NCBI GenBank assembly: GCA_003670425.1
Contig: QWRL01000142.1
Coordinates: forward strand, 1 to 6,227
Reading direction: 5' to 3'
DNA: 6,227 nt
Source: Chloroflexota bacterium
GTDB taxonomy: Bacteria > Chloroflexota > Anaerolineae > Anaerolineales > UBA11657
Position 1 is the first letter of the stretch. Every line of letters starts with the position of its first letter. The position numbers and the translations under genes were made by a program. Under the pieces are notes generated by a model. That model was given only the letters and a program-made list of their open reading frames with translations, searched no databases and was not told where the DNA came from. Of the stretch, positions 1 through 5,967 are shown one piece after another.

Positions 1-467
1 ACTGAGTTAAACTATGGTTGTTACGGAAAACGTTCAAGCATCACAAAACTGTATGCCAAGTGGATTTGGCTTTAGTTCATTTTCAGGTCGGGAGTATCCG
101 CCGACGGTGTGGGCTGCCGGCGAGGTTGTGCAGTAACAGGTGCTGATTAGCGCTGAAAACTGCAAGCGGGCAGCTACGCAGTGTGGATGGGAATGTGCTG
201 GCCGCTAGCCTAGATGCGCGCTGCCGTCGAAATTGGGCATGGCGTTGTCATACATAACCGAGCGCTACTGGTGCAATTGCAGCCGACGGCATAGTTATGC
301 GCTGTACAGCCGGCATGCCGGACACGAGGACAGCCGGTGATGGTTGTAGGGTGCAGCATGCCGGGGTGTATCAGTGCCGGCTTCGTGTATCCGCGCTCCT
401 GTTCCATCCAGCGCCCGGGAAGTTTCTGATGCATGGGTTGGCGCGCGCCGCATAACCGCAATTCCAT
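1..467. other. Intergenic region with no supportable gene
   Basis: I find no convincing coding region, tRNA or known RNA in this stretch. The first 100 bases are more AT-rich than the rest. The short open frames on the minus strand (about 210-467 and 371-586) give proteins rich in Cys, His, Arg and Thr with no domain-like pattern, and they overlap each other. The only visible structure is a group of short palindromes near 300-321 and several CCGG-containing words between 300 and 380. It could be a decayed gene, a long regulatory region or an unrecognised RNA; the sequence alone does not decide. Confidence 0.55.
301..321. repeat. Two abutting perfect palindromes
   Basis: GCTGTACAGC (301-310) and CCGGCATGCCGG (310-321) are each perfect palindromes and share base 310. 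Further copies of CATGCCGG (about 355-362) and CAGCCG (about 280 and 331) lie close by. Such adjacent dyads can be binding sites for dimeric regulators or hairpin arms, but no gene start lies directly downstream, so the role is unknown. Confidence 0.35.
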
Positions 468-848
468 CTAGGGTATAAAACAGGCTCCCAGCGCCACCGG
501 CGGGTTAGCCGCCGGCAGTTCGTAGCAATCACAGTATTCCGCGTTAAGTCCATCGGCCATGCCGCGCCACACAATAAAGCGCACACGGGTGGTCACGCAT
601 GCCCGGTCGGGCGCTGGTGTAGTTAGGCGGCGCGCCTCCCAAGCCACGCCGGCCTGCTTGCTGTTACTAAGCAGCCAAACGCGGTCCCCGCTAAACTCAC
701 TGCGCTGCCATTGCAGCTGGCCGCGGGTGGCAAGCATTAGTGCCAGCAGCGGGATGGATAGAATTAGAATCCACACGAGCAAGACCAGCGCAATGAAAAT
801 CCGCCGCCCGGATCGAACTACTGAATTGGAAAATATATTCGTAATCAA
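468..848 (-). CDS. Membrane-anchored hypothetical protein, 126 aa, four cysteines
   Basis: I cannot name a function. The product has one strongly hydrophobic segment at about residues 17-40. Arg12, Arg15 and Arg16 precede it, so the N-terminus should be cytoplasmic and the remaining ~85 residues outside. This outer part holds four cysteines (84, 106, 108, 123), with a CDC pair, that could form two disulfides or bind a metal. The frame stays open further upstream, to an ATG at 1169, but that would run through the divergent hydrolase gene. I chose the TTG at 846-848 because it begins just before the membrane segment and follows a purine-rich GGAAGAGG; the spacing is tight. An internal ATG (738-740) would remove the anchor. 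The soluble part recalls, from memory, uncharacterised Chloroflexota proteins of similar size; that is not verified. The gene is divergent from the hydrolase at 918. Confidence 0.65.
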   Translation of the reverse strand: MITNIFSNSVVRSGRRIFIALVLLVWILILSIPLLALMLATRGQLQWQRSEFSGDRVWLLSNSKQAGVAWEARRLTTPAPDRACVTTRVRFIVWRGMADGLNAEYCDCYELPAANPPVALGACFIP

Positions 849-917
849 ACCTCTTCCGTGCCAGAGTTTAGCCAATATGTGTGCTCCTGACTGCGGCGTT
901 TGCAGGCATGCGCAGCT
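849..917. promoter_or_regulatory. Divergent intergenic region, likely carrying both promoters
   Basis: These 69 bases separate two divergent starts (TTG at 848 on the minus strand, ATG at 918 on the plus strand), so both promoters are expected here or slightly inside the flanking genes. On the minus strand a TAAACT (865-870) could act as a -10 box with a poor -35 (CAGTCA, 888-893) 17 bases upstream. I see no good sigma-70 pair for the plus-strand gene. The presence of promoters is inferred from geometry rather than from strong consensus matches. Confidence 0.25.
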
Positions 918-1556
918 ATGACAACGCCGTTGCAAATAGAAACGCTGCCGCTTGGGCCGGTGGAGACCAATGCGTATGTTGTAGCCGACACTGTCACCGC
1001 GCAGTGTGTAGTCATTGATGCGGCGTGGGATGCGCCGTTGTTGGAGGAACGCATTGCCGCTCGGGGCTGGACCCTGACGGCCATCTGGCAAACGCATGCG
1101 CACTTTGACCACATCGGGGCAGTGGCCGGCCTGCTGCGCACCAACCCAAAGTTGCCGCTCGCTCTGCATCCACTGGATGCCGGCTTGTACGACAGCAAAG
1201 GCGGCGCCACAATGTGGGGTGTGCCAATGGAGGCTGGTCCCAAGCCCACGGTTTGGCTGGCAGCCGGCCAGGAGTTGTCACTGGGATCGCTGCGCTTTAC
1301 AGTGCTATTTGCGCCCGGCCATACACCCGGCCATGTTGCCTTTTTTGAGCCGGCTGCTGGTGTGCTTTTTGGCGGCGATGTGCTCTTCCGGGGTGGTGTT
1401 GGCCGCACCGATATTCCCAACGCAAGCCATGATGAGTTGATGCATAGTATCGAGACACAGTTCATGGTGTTGCCGGATGCCACAATGGTTTACCCGGGCC
1501 ATGGGCGCCCCACCACCATTGGCGCGGAGCGCAAAGCCAACCCCTTTTTACAATAA
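918..1556 (+). CDS. Metallo-beta-lactamase-fold hydrolase, glyoxalase II / YcbL type
   Basis: A 212-residue, probably cytoplasmic, binuclear metal hydrolase. The N-terminal PLGPVETNAY (residues 11-20) is typical of glyoxalase II-like proteins. The metal-binding H-x-H-x-D-H motif is complete (His60, His62, Asp64, His65). It is followed by the APGHTPGH block (His135, His139), GGD (Asp154), GRTD (163-166) and YPGHG (His195). The C-terminus ends in the family's usual ERxxNPFL. Length matches the short YcbL-like group, which lacks the long C-terminal substrate domain of true glyoxalase II. The likely reaction is hydrolysis of a thioester such as a glutathione- or other thiol-conjugated metabolite; the substrate cannot be read from sequence. 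I chose ATG 918 over an in-frame TTG at 900 because it gives the usual family N-terminus; neither has a clear ribosome binding site. The fold assignment is firm, the substrate open. Confidence 0.9.
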   Translation: MTTPLQIETLPLGPVETNAYVVADTVTAQCVVIDAAWDAPLLEERIAARGWTLTAIWQTHAHFDHIGAVAGLLRTNPKLPLALHPLDAGLYDSKGGATMWGVPMEAGPKPTVWLAAGQELSLGSLRFTVLFAPGHTPGHVAFFEPAAGVLFGGDVLFRGGVGRTDIPNASHDELMHSIETQFMVLPDATMVYPGHGRPTTIGAERKANPFLQ

Positions 1557-1746
1557 CGTTCTTGCAGCAAGCTGCCTGCAAAACACTGACAACCTTGGCG
1601 CCGCGAGCGTCTACCAAGATCAAGCGGCCGATGGTTTTATCCAAGTGTCGTTAGCAATGCCGTACCGCCCAACAAAAAGTGCGCATGTAATAATTCAACA
1701 TTGACAGCGGCGCGCCTCCCTTCAGCTATTGCGCCAAGCTCGCCAC
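1557..1746. other. Intergenic gap between hydrolase and sialidase-like gene
   Basis: No gene is supported in these 190 bases. Just after the hydrolase stop there is a 6-bp stem (TTGCAG 1562-1567 with CTGCAA 1576-1581, 8-base loop). It is not followed by a T tract, so it is a poor intrinsic terminator. A second 5-bp pairing (CTTGG 1594-1598 with CCAAG 1614-1618) is weaker. A TTGACA hexamer sits near the right end. Confidence 0.4.
1701..1730 (+). promoter_or_regulatory. Possible sigma-70-like promoter for the sialidase-like gene
   Basis: A perfect -35 hexamer TTGACA lies at 1701-1706. An imperfect -10 candidate, GCTATT, lies at 1725-1730 with an 18-base spacer and matches the consensus at three positions. 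A start near 1737 would leave a leader of only about 10 bases before the ATG at 1747, which agrees with the absence of a Shine-Dalgarno sequence there. The spacer contains the GGCGCGCC palindrome. The poor -10 keeps confidence low. Confidence 0.25.
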
Positions 1747-3708
1747 ATGTCCGCCCCCGAAACCTTCCCGCCGCCGGCTGCCCGTGTTGATCCGCGTGAC
1801 TTGAAGGCCGGCCATGTTGTTTCGGATCGCAACGGATATTACGACAGCCAGAATATTGTTGCTGTTGGCGGCCAGAACGGCAGCGCGCCAATTTTCAGCG
1901 TCGTGCTGCACCATTCGGAAAACCATGAAGGCGGGCCGGGCCTGCGGCTTTATGGCACGCGCAGCACCGATCTGGGGCGCACTTGGTCGCCCCTCATCGC
2001 CATCGACGATTCTGCGACGCGCCAATCTCATGACGGCTATCAGCTTGTGCATCTGCGCCCCGATGGCAGCGAGCGCATCTTTGTGTTTTATGGATGCAAC
2101 GAAGGCGCCCGCTCTTACCACGGCGCAGCAGACAACGCCGCCGCGCGCATTGAGCTGCCACGCAGTGACATGCAGCTGGAGGAGGGCTACTACTTGCGCT
2201 TCTCGGACGATCACGCGCGCAGCTGGAGCAGCGCCCGCCATGTAATTCCAGTGCGGCGCACCGCAATCGACCGCACCAATCCCTGGCACGGAAAAATCAT
2301 GGGCATGTTTATGTGCGATAAGCCATCCGTGATTGATGGCGCAGTTTATTTTGCTTTCCAAAAAACGCCGGACGGCGGCGGTGAGACACCCAATTCAGAA
2401 GTCTTCTTTCTGTGCAGCCGCAACTTGCTCACCATAGATGATCCGCGCAACGCAATCTGGGAAACTCTGCCGCTCGGAGATGTTGGGCTGAAGCCGCCCG
2501 GCGGCGAGCTGTCTCTGGGAGAAGAGCCGCACATCATTGCCATCGGCGCGCATCGGCCCGGCCGCGTCTTTTCGCTCTGGCGCACCGAAACCGGGAAACT
2601 TGCTGCCGCCTACTCCAGTAACGGCGGAGAATCTTGGGAGCCGCCGTTTTGGCTAACTTACGAGGGTGTGCCGCTCGGGCAGGGCGGCATGCATGCAATG
2701 AAAAATCCGCGTGGTGCCATTACCCCCGCCCGCCTGCGACAGCGCTCACCCGGTGGCCGCGCAGAGTTCGTACTGCTCTTTTACAACAACGGACGCACGG
2801 AGCGGCTGGGTTACTGCGGCCGCCGCGTTTACTGGATTACGGTGGGCCGGGAAACTGATGCCGGAACAATTTCATGGAACCAGCCCGAGATTGCGCTGTG
2901 GTGGGATGGCGCGGGCTACGAAGACCGCACGGACTGGAATGTTGATGTTTCAATTGTTGACGGGCCCGGCTATCCTGATTGGCTGGAAATGGAAGACGGC
3001 TCGCTGAGCTTCGTCGAATCTAACAAGCTGGCAGTCCGCTATCACGTTGTGGAGCCGCGCCTGCTGCAGTTTTTGCGCGCCCAGCCGGAAGCATGTCACC
3101 TGCCGCTGGAGGGAAAAGTTGCCGATGCGAGTGCGGCTGCAATCATCTCGGCGGCAAATCCACTTGCTGCGCCCGTGCTGCCGGACCTGCGTGCTGGTGG
3201 CGGCTTCACGCTGCTGATGCAATTCCGTGGCACACGCGAAGCTGTGCTGCAGCGTGGCACGCTAATCTCAGCGATGACCACAGTCACCGCAGCGCTTGGG
3301 GAGCAGGCTACCAGCCGCACCATCACAAAAGGCTACAAGATATCGGTGACGGCTGCGGCTGAGATTGAGCTCATGCTCACAGATGGATTTGAGATTGTCT
3401 TCAATTTTGCAACCAGCACCGCTGCCAATGCCGGGATCTGGGACGGACGCGACCATGTGGTGACCTTTATCATCGATGGCGGCCCGCGCGTGGCAAGTGT
3501 GGTGGTGGACGAACGCCTCGATGCTGGCGGTGATGCTGCGGCGCAGGGTTGGGTTTTTCACCCGCCGGGCTTGGGTGAGATTGGCGGCTCCAGCGTGCGG
3601 CTGGCTCCGGAGTTTGGCGGCACACTCTCCCGCTTTGTGGTGTATGAGCGTGCGCTGCTCACCACCGAAGCGATTGCCGCAGCGCGCGCTTTACTTTCAG
3701 GTTGCTAG
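1747..3708 (+). CDS. Sialidase-like (BNR/Asp-box) protein with C-terminal LamG-like domain
   Basis: A 653-residue two-part protein. Residues ~25-440 look like a six-bladed sialidase/neuraminidase-type propeller with three Asp-box repeats: STDLGRTW (73-80), SDDHARSW (153-160) and a variant SSNGGESW (290-297). EDGSLSFVESNKLAV (416-430) matches the pattern seen near the end of such propellers in environmental sialidase-family proteins. Residues ~480-650 resemble a LamG/concanavalin jelly-roll, with GGFTLLMQFR (484-493), HVVTFIIDGG (570-579) and a closing VVYERALLTTEAIA. If active it would be a glycoside hydrolase, but the FRIP motif with the first catalytic arginine of family GH33 is not visible; the corresponding area reads NGYYDSQNIV (30-39). 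There is no signal peptide or anchor from ATG 1747 nor from the alternative TTG 1729, and the frame is closed by a stop at 1702-1704. No Shine-Dalgarno is visible. Substrate is unknown; sialic acid should not be assumed. Confidence 0.82.
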   Translation: MSAPETFPPPAARVDPRDLKAGHVVSDRNGYYDSQNIVAVGGQNGSAPIFSVVLHHSENHEGGPGLRLYGTRSTDLGRTWSPLIAIDDSATRQSHDGYQLVHLRPDGSERIFVFYGCNEGARSYHGAADNAAARIELPRSDMQLEEGYYLRFSDDHARSWSSARHVIPVRRTAIDRTNPWHGKIMGMFMCDKPSVIDGAVYFAFQKTPDGGGETPNSEVFFLCSRNLLTIDDPRNAIWETLPLGDVGLKPPGGELSLGEEPHIIAIGAHRPGRVFSLWRTETGKLAAAYSSNGGESWEPPFWLTYEGVPLGQGGMHAMKNPRGAITPARLRQRSPGGRAEFVLLFYNNGRTERLGYCGRRVYWITVGRETDAGTISWNQPEIALWWDGAGYEDRTDWNVDVSIVDGPGYPDWLEMEDGSLSFVESNKLAVRYHVVEPRLLQFLRAQPEACHLPLEGKVADASAAAIISAANPLAAPVLPDLRAGGGFTLLMQFRGTREAVLQRGTLISAMTTVTAALGEQATSRTITKGYKISVTAAAEIELMLTDGFEIVFNFATSTAANAGIWDGRDHVVTFIIDGGPRVASVVVDERLDAGGDAAAQGWVFHPPGLGEIGGSSVRLAPEFGGTLSRFVVYERALLTTEAIAAARALLSGC

Positions 3709-3738
3709 AATGCTGCAATGCCAATTGGGGTATGTGGC

Positions 3739-3763
3739 TTGGCAGTGCGCCGATTGCTGCCAA
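3739..3763. terminator. Inverted repeat between sialidase-like and MFS genes
   Basis: TTGGCAG (3739-3745) pairs perfectly with CTGCCAA (3757-3763) around an 11-base loop, and two wobble pairs could extend the stem inward. It lies 30 bases after the sialidase-like stop codon. No T tract follows, so it may be a weak or factor-assisted terminator, an RNA-protecting stem or an operator for the MFS gene. Confidence 0.3.
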
Positions 3764-3846
3764 TGAGACTTTGTGGCGCACAGCGCGCATAGCTGCACAG
3801 TAGCGCTGGACCGAAGCACCTGATCCACCGAGTATCGAATTGAAAT

Positions 3847-5079
3847 ATGTTTAGTGTTCTGCGGACAAATCGCGACGTGCGCCGGCTGTTTATAGCCGAC
3901 AACATCTCGATTATGGGTGACTACTTTACCTACGTGGCGCTGGCCGGGCTGGTCAAAGACTCCACCAACTCCAACCTGATGGTGGCGTTGGTCTATGTGG
4001 CATTCACCCTGCCATCATTTTTCATTTCGCCCATCGGCGGTGCCGTGGTGGATAAATTTGACCGCAAGCAGGTGCTCGTAATTGTGTCGCTCATGCAGGC
4101 TTTGTGCGCTGTGGGGCTGTTGTTTATCACGGCCTCAACGATTTGGCTGGGTCTGCTTGCGCAAGTGTGCATTACGGCGTTGTCTGCATTCATCAACCCC
4201 GCGGTTTCAGCGGCGCTGCCAAATGTGGTGCGCAATGCGGAAGAGCTGCGCCATGCCAACGCCTTGTTTGGCGCAAGCTGGGGCGCCATGGTTTTTCTCG
4301 GCGCTGCGTTCGGCGGCTATTTTTCGCAGACCTTTGGCCGCACCGCGACCTTTGCAGTGGACATCGCCACCTTCGTGATTGCCGCTGGCCTGATCGCGCT
4401 CATTAAGACGCCGATGCAGGAGCAAACCGCAGCGCCCGCGCGCACCCCGGTGCGGCCGTGGCACGATATGCTTGAGGCATTTCACTTTGCGCAAAGTGAC
4501 CATGCCATCTTTGCGCTTACGGCCTCCAAGGCAACTTTTGCTGTCGGTGCCGGCGCGGTCAGCCAGCTAGCTATTCTTGCTGCGGATGCTTTTCAGAGTG
4601 GCGACGGCGGGCACGGACTGTTGCTGGCAGCCCGCGGCTTGGGGGCTGCGCTTGGCCCGCTCCTGGTGACCCGGCTTGTGCGCAATAATTTTTCGCGCCT
4701 GCTCACCATTTGTGGAATTTCCGGCTTTGCCTTTTCACTTTGTTACCTTGGTGTCTCGGTTGCACCAACGCTCGGTGTTGCCTGCTTGTGCATCATGGTC
4801 GCTCACTTTGGCGGCGGTGCGCAGTGGACGCTCTCCACTTTGGGATTGCAGATGCGCTCGCCCGACCACTTGCGCGGGCGGGTGCTGGCCGCCGATATGG
4901 CGTTGGCAACCCTGATGATGGGGCTGAGCAGCATTGCCAGCGGAGTGCTGGGCGAGTTCTTTCCCGTCCGCATTGCGATTGCAATTATGGGCGGCACTGC
5001 AGTTGTGGCTGCCAGCGTTTTCATGCTGACGACGCACTCGCTGCGCCAGAGCCTGCGCTCTGAATTGACGCAGACATAA
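3847..5079 (+). CDS. MFS transporter, probable exporter (MFS_3 / EntS-like)
   Basis: A 410-residue inner-membrane protein of the major facilitator superfamily, within the usual size for 12 transmembrane segments. The loop between segments 2 and 3 carries motif A (GGAVVDKFDRK, residues 64-74). A central hydrophilic stretch (~190-215) separates the two six-helix halves. The second half has the GLLLAARGLGAALGP pattern (257-271) and PDHLRGRVLA (339-348), both common in the MFS_3 group that contains the enterobactin exporter EntS and macrolide-efflux-like proteins. By analogy it exports a small molecule using the proton gradient, but the substrate cannot be inferred. ATG 3847 places MFSVLRTNRDVRRLFIAD at the N-terminus, the usual pre-helix segment for this group; there is no clear ribosome binding site. 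The gene follows the sialidase-like gene after 138 bases and is convergent with the lipoprotein gene. Confidence 0.88.
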   Translation: MFSVLRTNRDVRRLFIADNISIMGDYFTYVALAGLVKDSTNSNLMVALVYVAFTLPSFFISPIGGAVVDKFDRKQVLVIVSLMQALCAVGLLFITASTIWLGLLAQVCITALSAFINPAVSAALPNVVRNAEELRHANALFGASWGAMVFLGAAFGGYFSQTFGRTATFAVDIATFVIAAGLIALIKTPMQEQTAAPARTPVRPWHDMLEAFHFAQSDHAIFALTASKATFAVGAGAVSQLAILAADAFQSGDGGHGLLLAARGLGAALGPLLVTRLVRNNFSRLLTICGISGFAFSLCYLGVSVAPTLGVACLCIMVAHFGGGAQWTLSTLGLQMRSPDHLRGRVLAADMALATLMMGLSSIASGVLGEFFPVRIAIAIMGGTAVVAASVFMLTTHSLRQSLRSELTQT

Positions 5080-5099
5080 GCCGGCCGCATTGATAACAA

Positions 5100-5116
5100 G
5101 CAGTGTTGCCCACTGC
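5100..5116 (+). terminator. Small hairpin after the MFS gene
   Basis: GCAGTG (5100-5105) and CACTGC (5111-5116) form a 6-bp stem with a 5-base loop, 20 bases after the MFS stop codon. No T tract follows. It is a candidate weak terminator for the rightward transcript in a convergent gap. Confidence 0.3.
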
Positions 5117-5164
5117 GACGCTCTACTCAAACATGAAGCATTTCCAGTTCAACTTCATTGCGCA

Positions 5165-5212
5165 ATTACCAAATGATAAACAGCAACGCCGCTGCGACCA
5201 TGTATTGGTAAT
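5165..5212 (-). terminator. Nested inverted repeat at the end of the lipoprotein gene
   Basis: ATTACCAA (5165-5172) and TTGGTAAT (5205-5212) are a perfect 8-bp inverted repeat, whose right arm touches the stop codon of the leftward lipoprotein gene. Inside it, on the minus strand, GCAGC-GGC-GTTGC (5195-5183) forms a 5-bp hairpin with one G-U pair, followed by TGTTTATC. The wobble pair works only in the minus-strand RNA, which favours a role in ending the leftward transcript. The T tract is short, so the call is tentative. Confidence 0.35.
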
Positions 5213-5967
5213 CAGGGAAGGGTGCTCAGGCCGCGTGGCATAGCAGCAGGCGCAACGCGCTGCAATGCAGCGAGCCACTCGCGCAGCGCGCCTTGAGGTT
5301 CGGAGAATGCAATCGCGACAACCGTGGCGGGCGCGGCGTAACCTGCTTCGCCGGGATTGCGCCCATCGATTGCGACTGGAGTGCTGCCCGCTGGAAGCTC
5401 TGAAAGCCACGCATATCCCAGTGCGCCGGGCGTAGCGGCCACATACTCAATCATTGCCTGGGCGCCCGGCAAAACGCGCGCTGCCGGCGTTGGCGCTTTG
5501 CCATCAAGCAGCAGTTGTTCGAAAGCGGTGCGCGCTGCAGAGCCTTCCTCGCGGTACGCAACCTTTGCCGTACTCGCACCAGCCCCAAGCGCGCTCCACT
5601 CTGTTTCCGCGCCGGTAACGATTGCCTGCAGCTGGTCACGCGTGAGTGTTGTTAATCCAAGCGCCGGATGCGCGATGATGGCAAGGGCTGTCTGTGCCAG
5701 CGGAACCTGCACCAGAGGGCTGGCGGGCTCGGAAGCGCAGCTGATGCCGGCTGCCACTCCACCGGCTGCAACTGCGCGCAGCAGCTGGCGGTGCGAGGTG
5801 TAGTCCACAACGGTGAATGCGGCAGGAACGGCTTGCAACCATGCCTCAACCAGCGGGCGTGATTCTGGTGTGGTGCCAATGCGCACCCCAACTGCTGGTG
5901 GTGGTGTTGCAGCCGGCGCGCAGGCGGCGCAGGCCAAAATTAGCAGCAGCCAGATTGTGCGCTTCAC
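5212..5967 (-). CDS. PstS-like phosphate-type substrate-binding lipoprotein
   Basis: A 251-residue exported protein. The N-terminus MKRTIWLLLILACAACAPAATPPP begins with a short basic-hydrophobic signal ending in cysteines; Cys13 (preceded by ILA) or Cys16 would be the lipidated residue, followed by an Ala/Pro/Thr linker. The rest resembles the PBP-like domain of PstS: LTRDQLQAIVTGAETEWSALG (107-127) is the conserved helix and loop, YREEGSAARTAFEQLL (138-153) contains the anion-binding Ser/Arg region, and MIEYVAATPGALGYAW (172-187) is the usual C-terminal block. It is shorter than typical PstS (over 300 residues), and no pstC, pstA or pstB is visible. The GTG start at 5965-5967 overlaps the uppP stop by four bases (GTGA) and has no Shine-Dalgarno sequence, so translation is probably coupled to uppP. 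Ligand may be phosphate or another oxyanion; this is inferred from the fold. Confidence 0.8.
   Translation of the reverse strand: MKRTIWLLLILACAACAPAATPPPAVGVRIGTTPESRPLVEAWLQAVPAAFTVVDYTSHRQLLRAVAAGGVAAGISCASEPASPLVQVPLAQTALAIIAHPALGLTTLTRDQLQAIVTGAETEWSALGAGASTAKVAYREEGSAARTAFEQLLLDGKAPTPAARVLPGAQAMIEYVAATPGALGYAWLSELPAGSTPVAIDGRNPGEAGYAAPATVVAIAFSEPQGALREWLAALQRVAPAAMPRGLSTLP

Noticed and set aside
1..75. Open plus-strand frame from the window edge to a TAG at 73-75.
   Set aside because: Only 24 codons and no recognisable motif; it could be the tail of an upstream gene but nothing supports that.
210..586. Two overlapping minus-strand open frames (about 85 and 71 codons).
   Set aside because: The translations are rich in Cys, His, Arg and Thr, show no hydrophobic core pattern or motif, overlap each other and one overlaps the end of the better-supported 468-848 gene.
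805..825. GTTCGATCC-like word on the minus strand resembling a tRNA T-loop.
   Set aside because: No matching T-stem, acceptor stem or anticodon arm around it; it lies within the coding part of the 468-848 gene.
845..1483. Long minus-strand open frame opposite the hydrolase.
   Set aside because: It is a shadow of the 918-1556 gene, which has a complete metal-binding motif set.
627..1720. A 14-base exact repeat (GCGGCGCGCCTCCC) at 627-640 and 1707-1720.
   Set aside because: One copy is inside a coding region, flanks do not match, and a match of this length is plausible by chance in GC-rich DNA of this size.
1726..2361. Long minus-strand open frame opposite the sialidase-like gene.
   Set aside because: Shadow frame caused by GC-rich codon usage; the plus-strand frame carries the Asp boxes.
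5357..5803. Plus-strand open frame of about 148 codons opposite the lipoprotein gene.
   Set aside because: Shadow frame; the minus-strand frame has a lipoprotein signal and PstS-like motifs.
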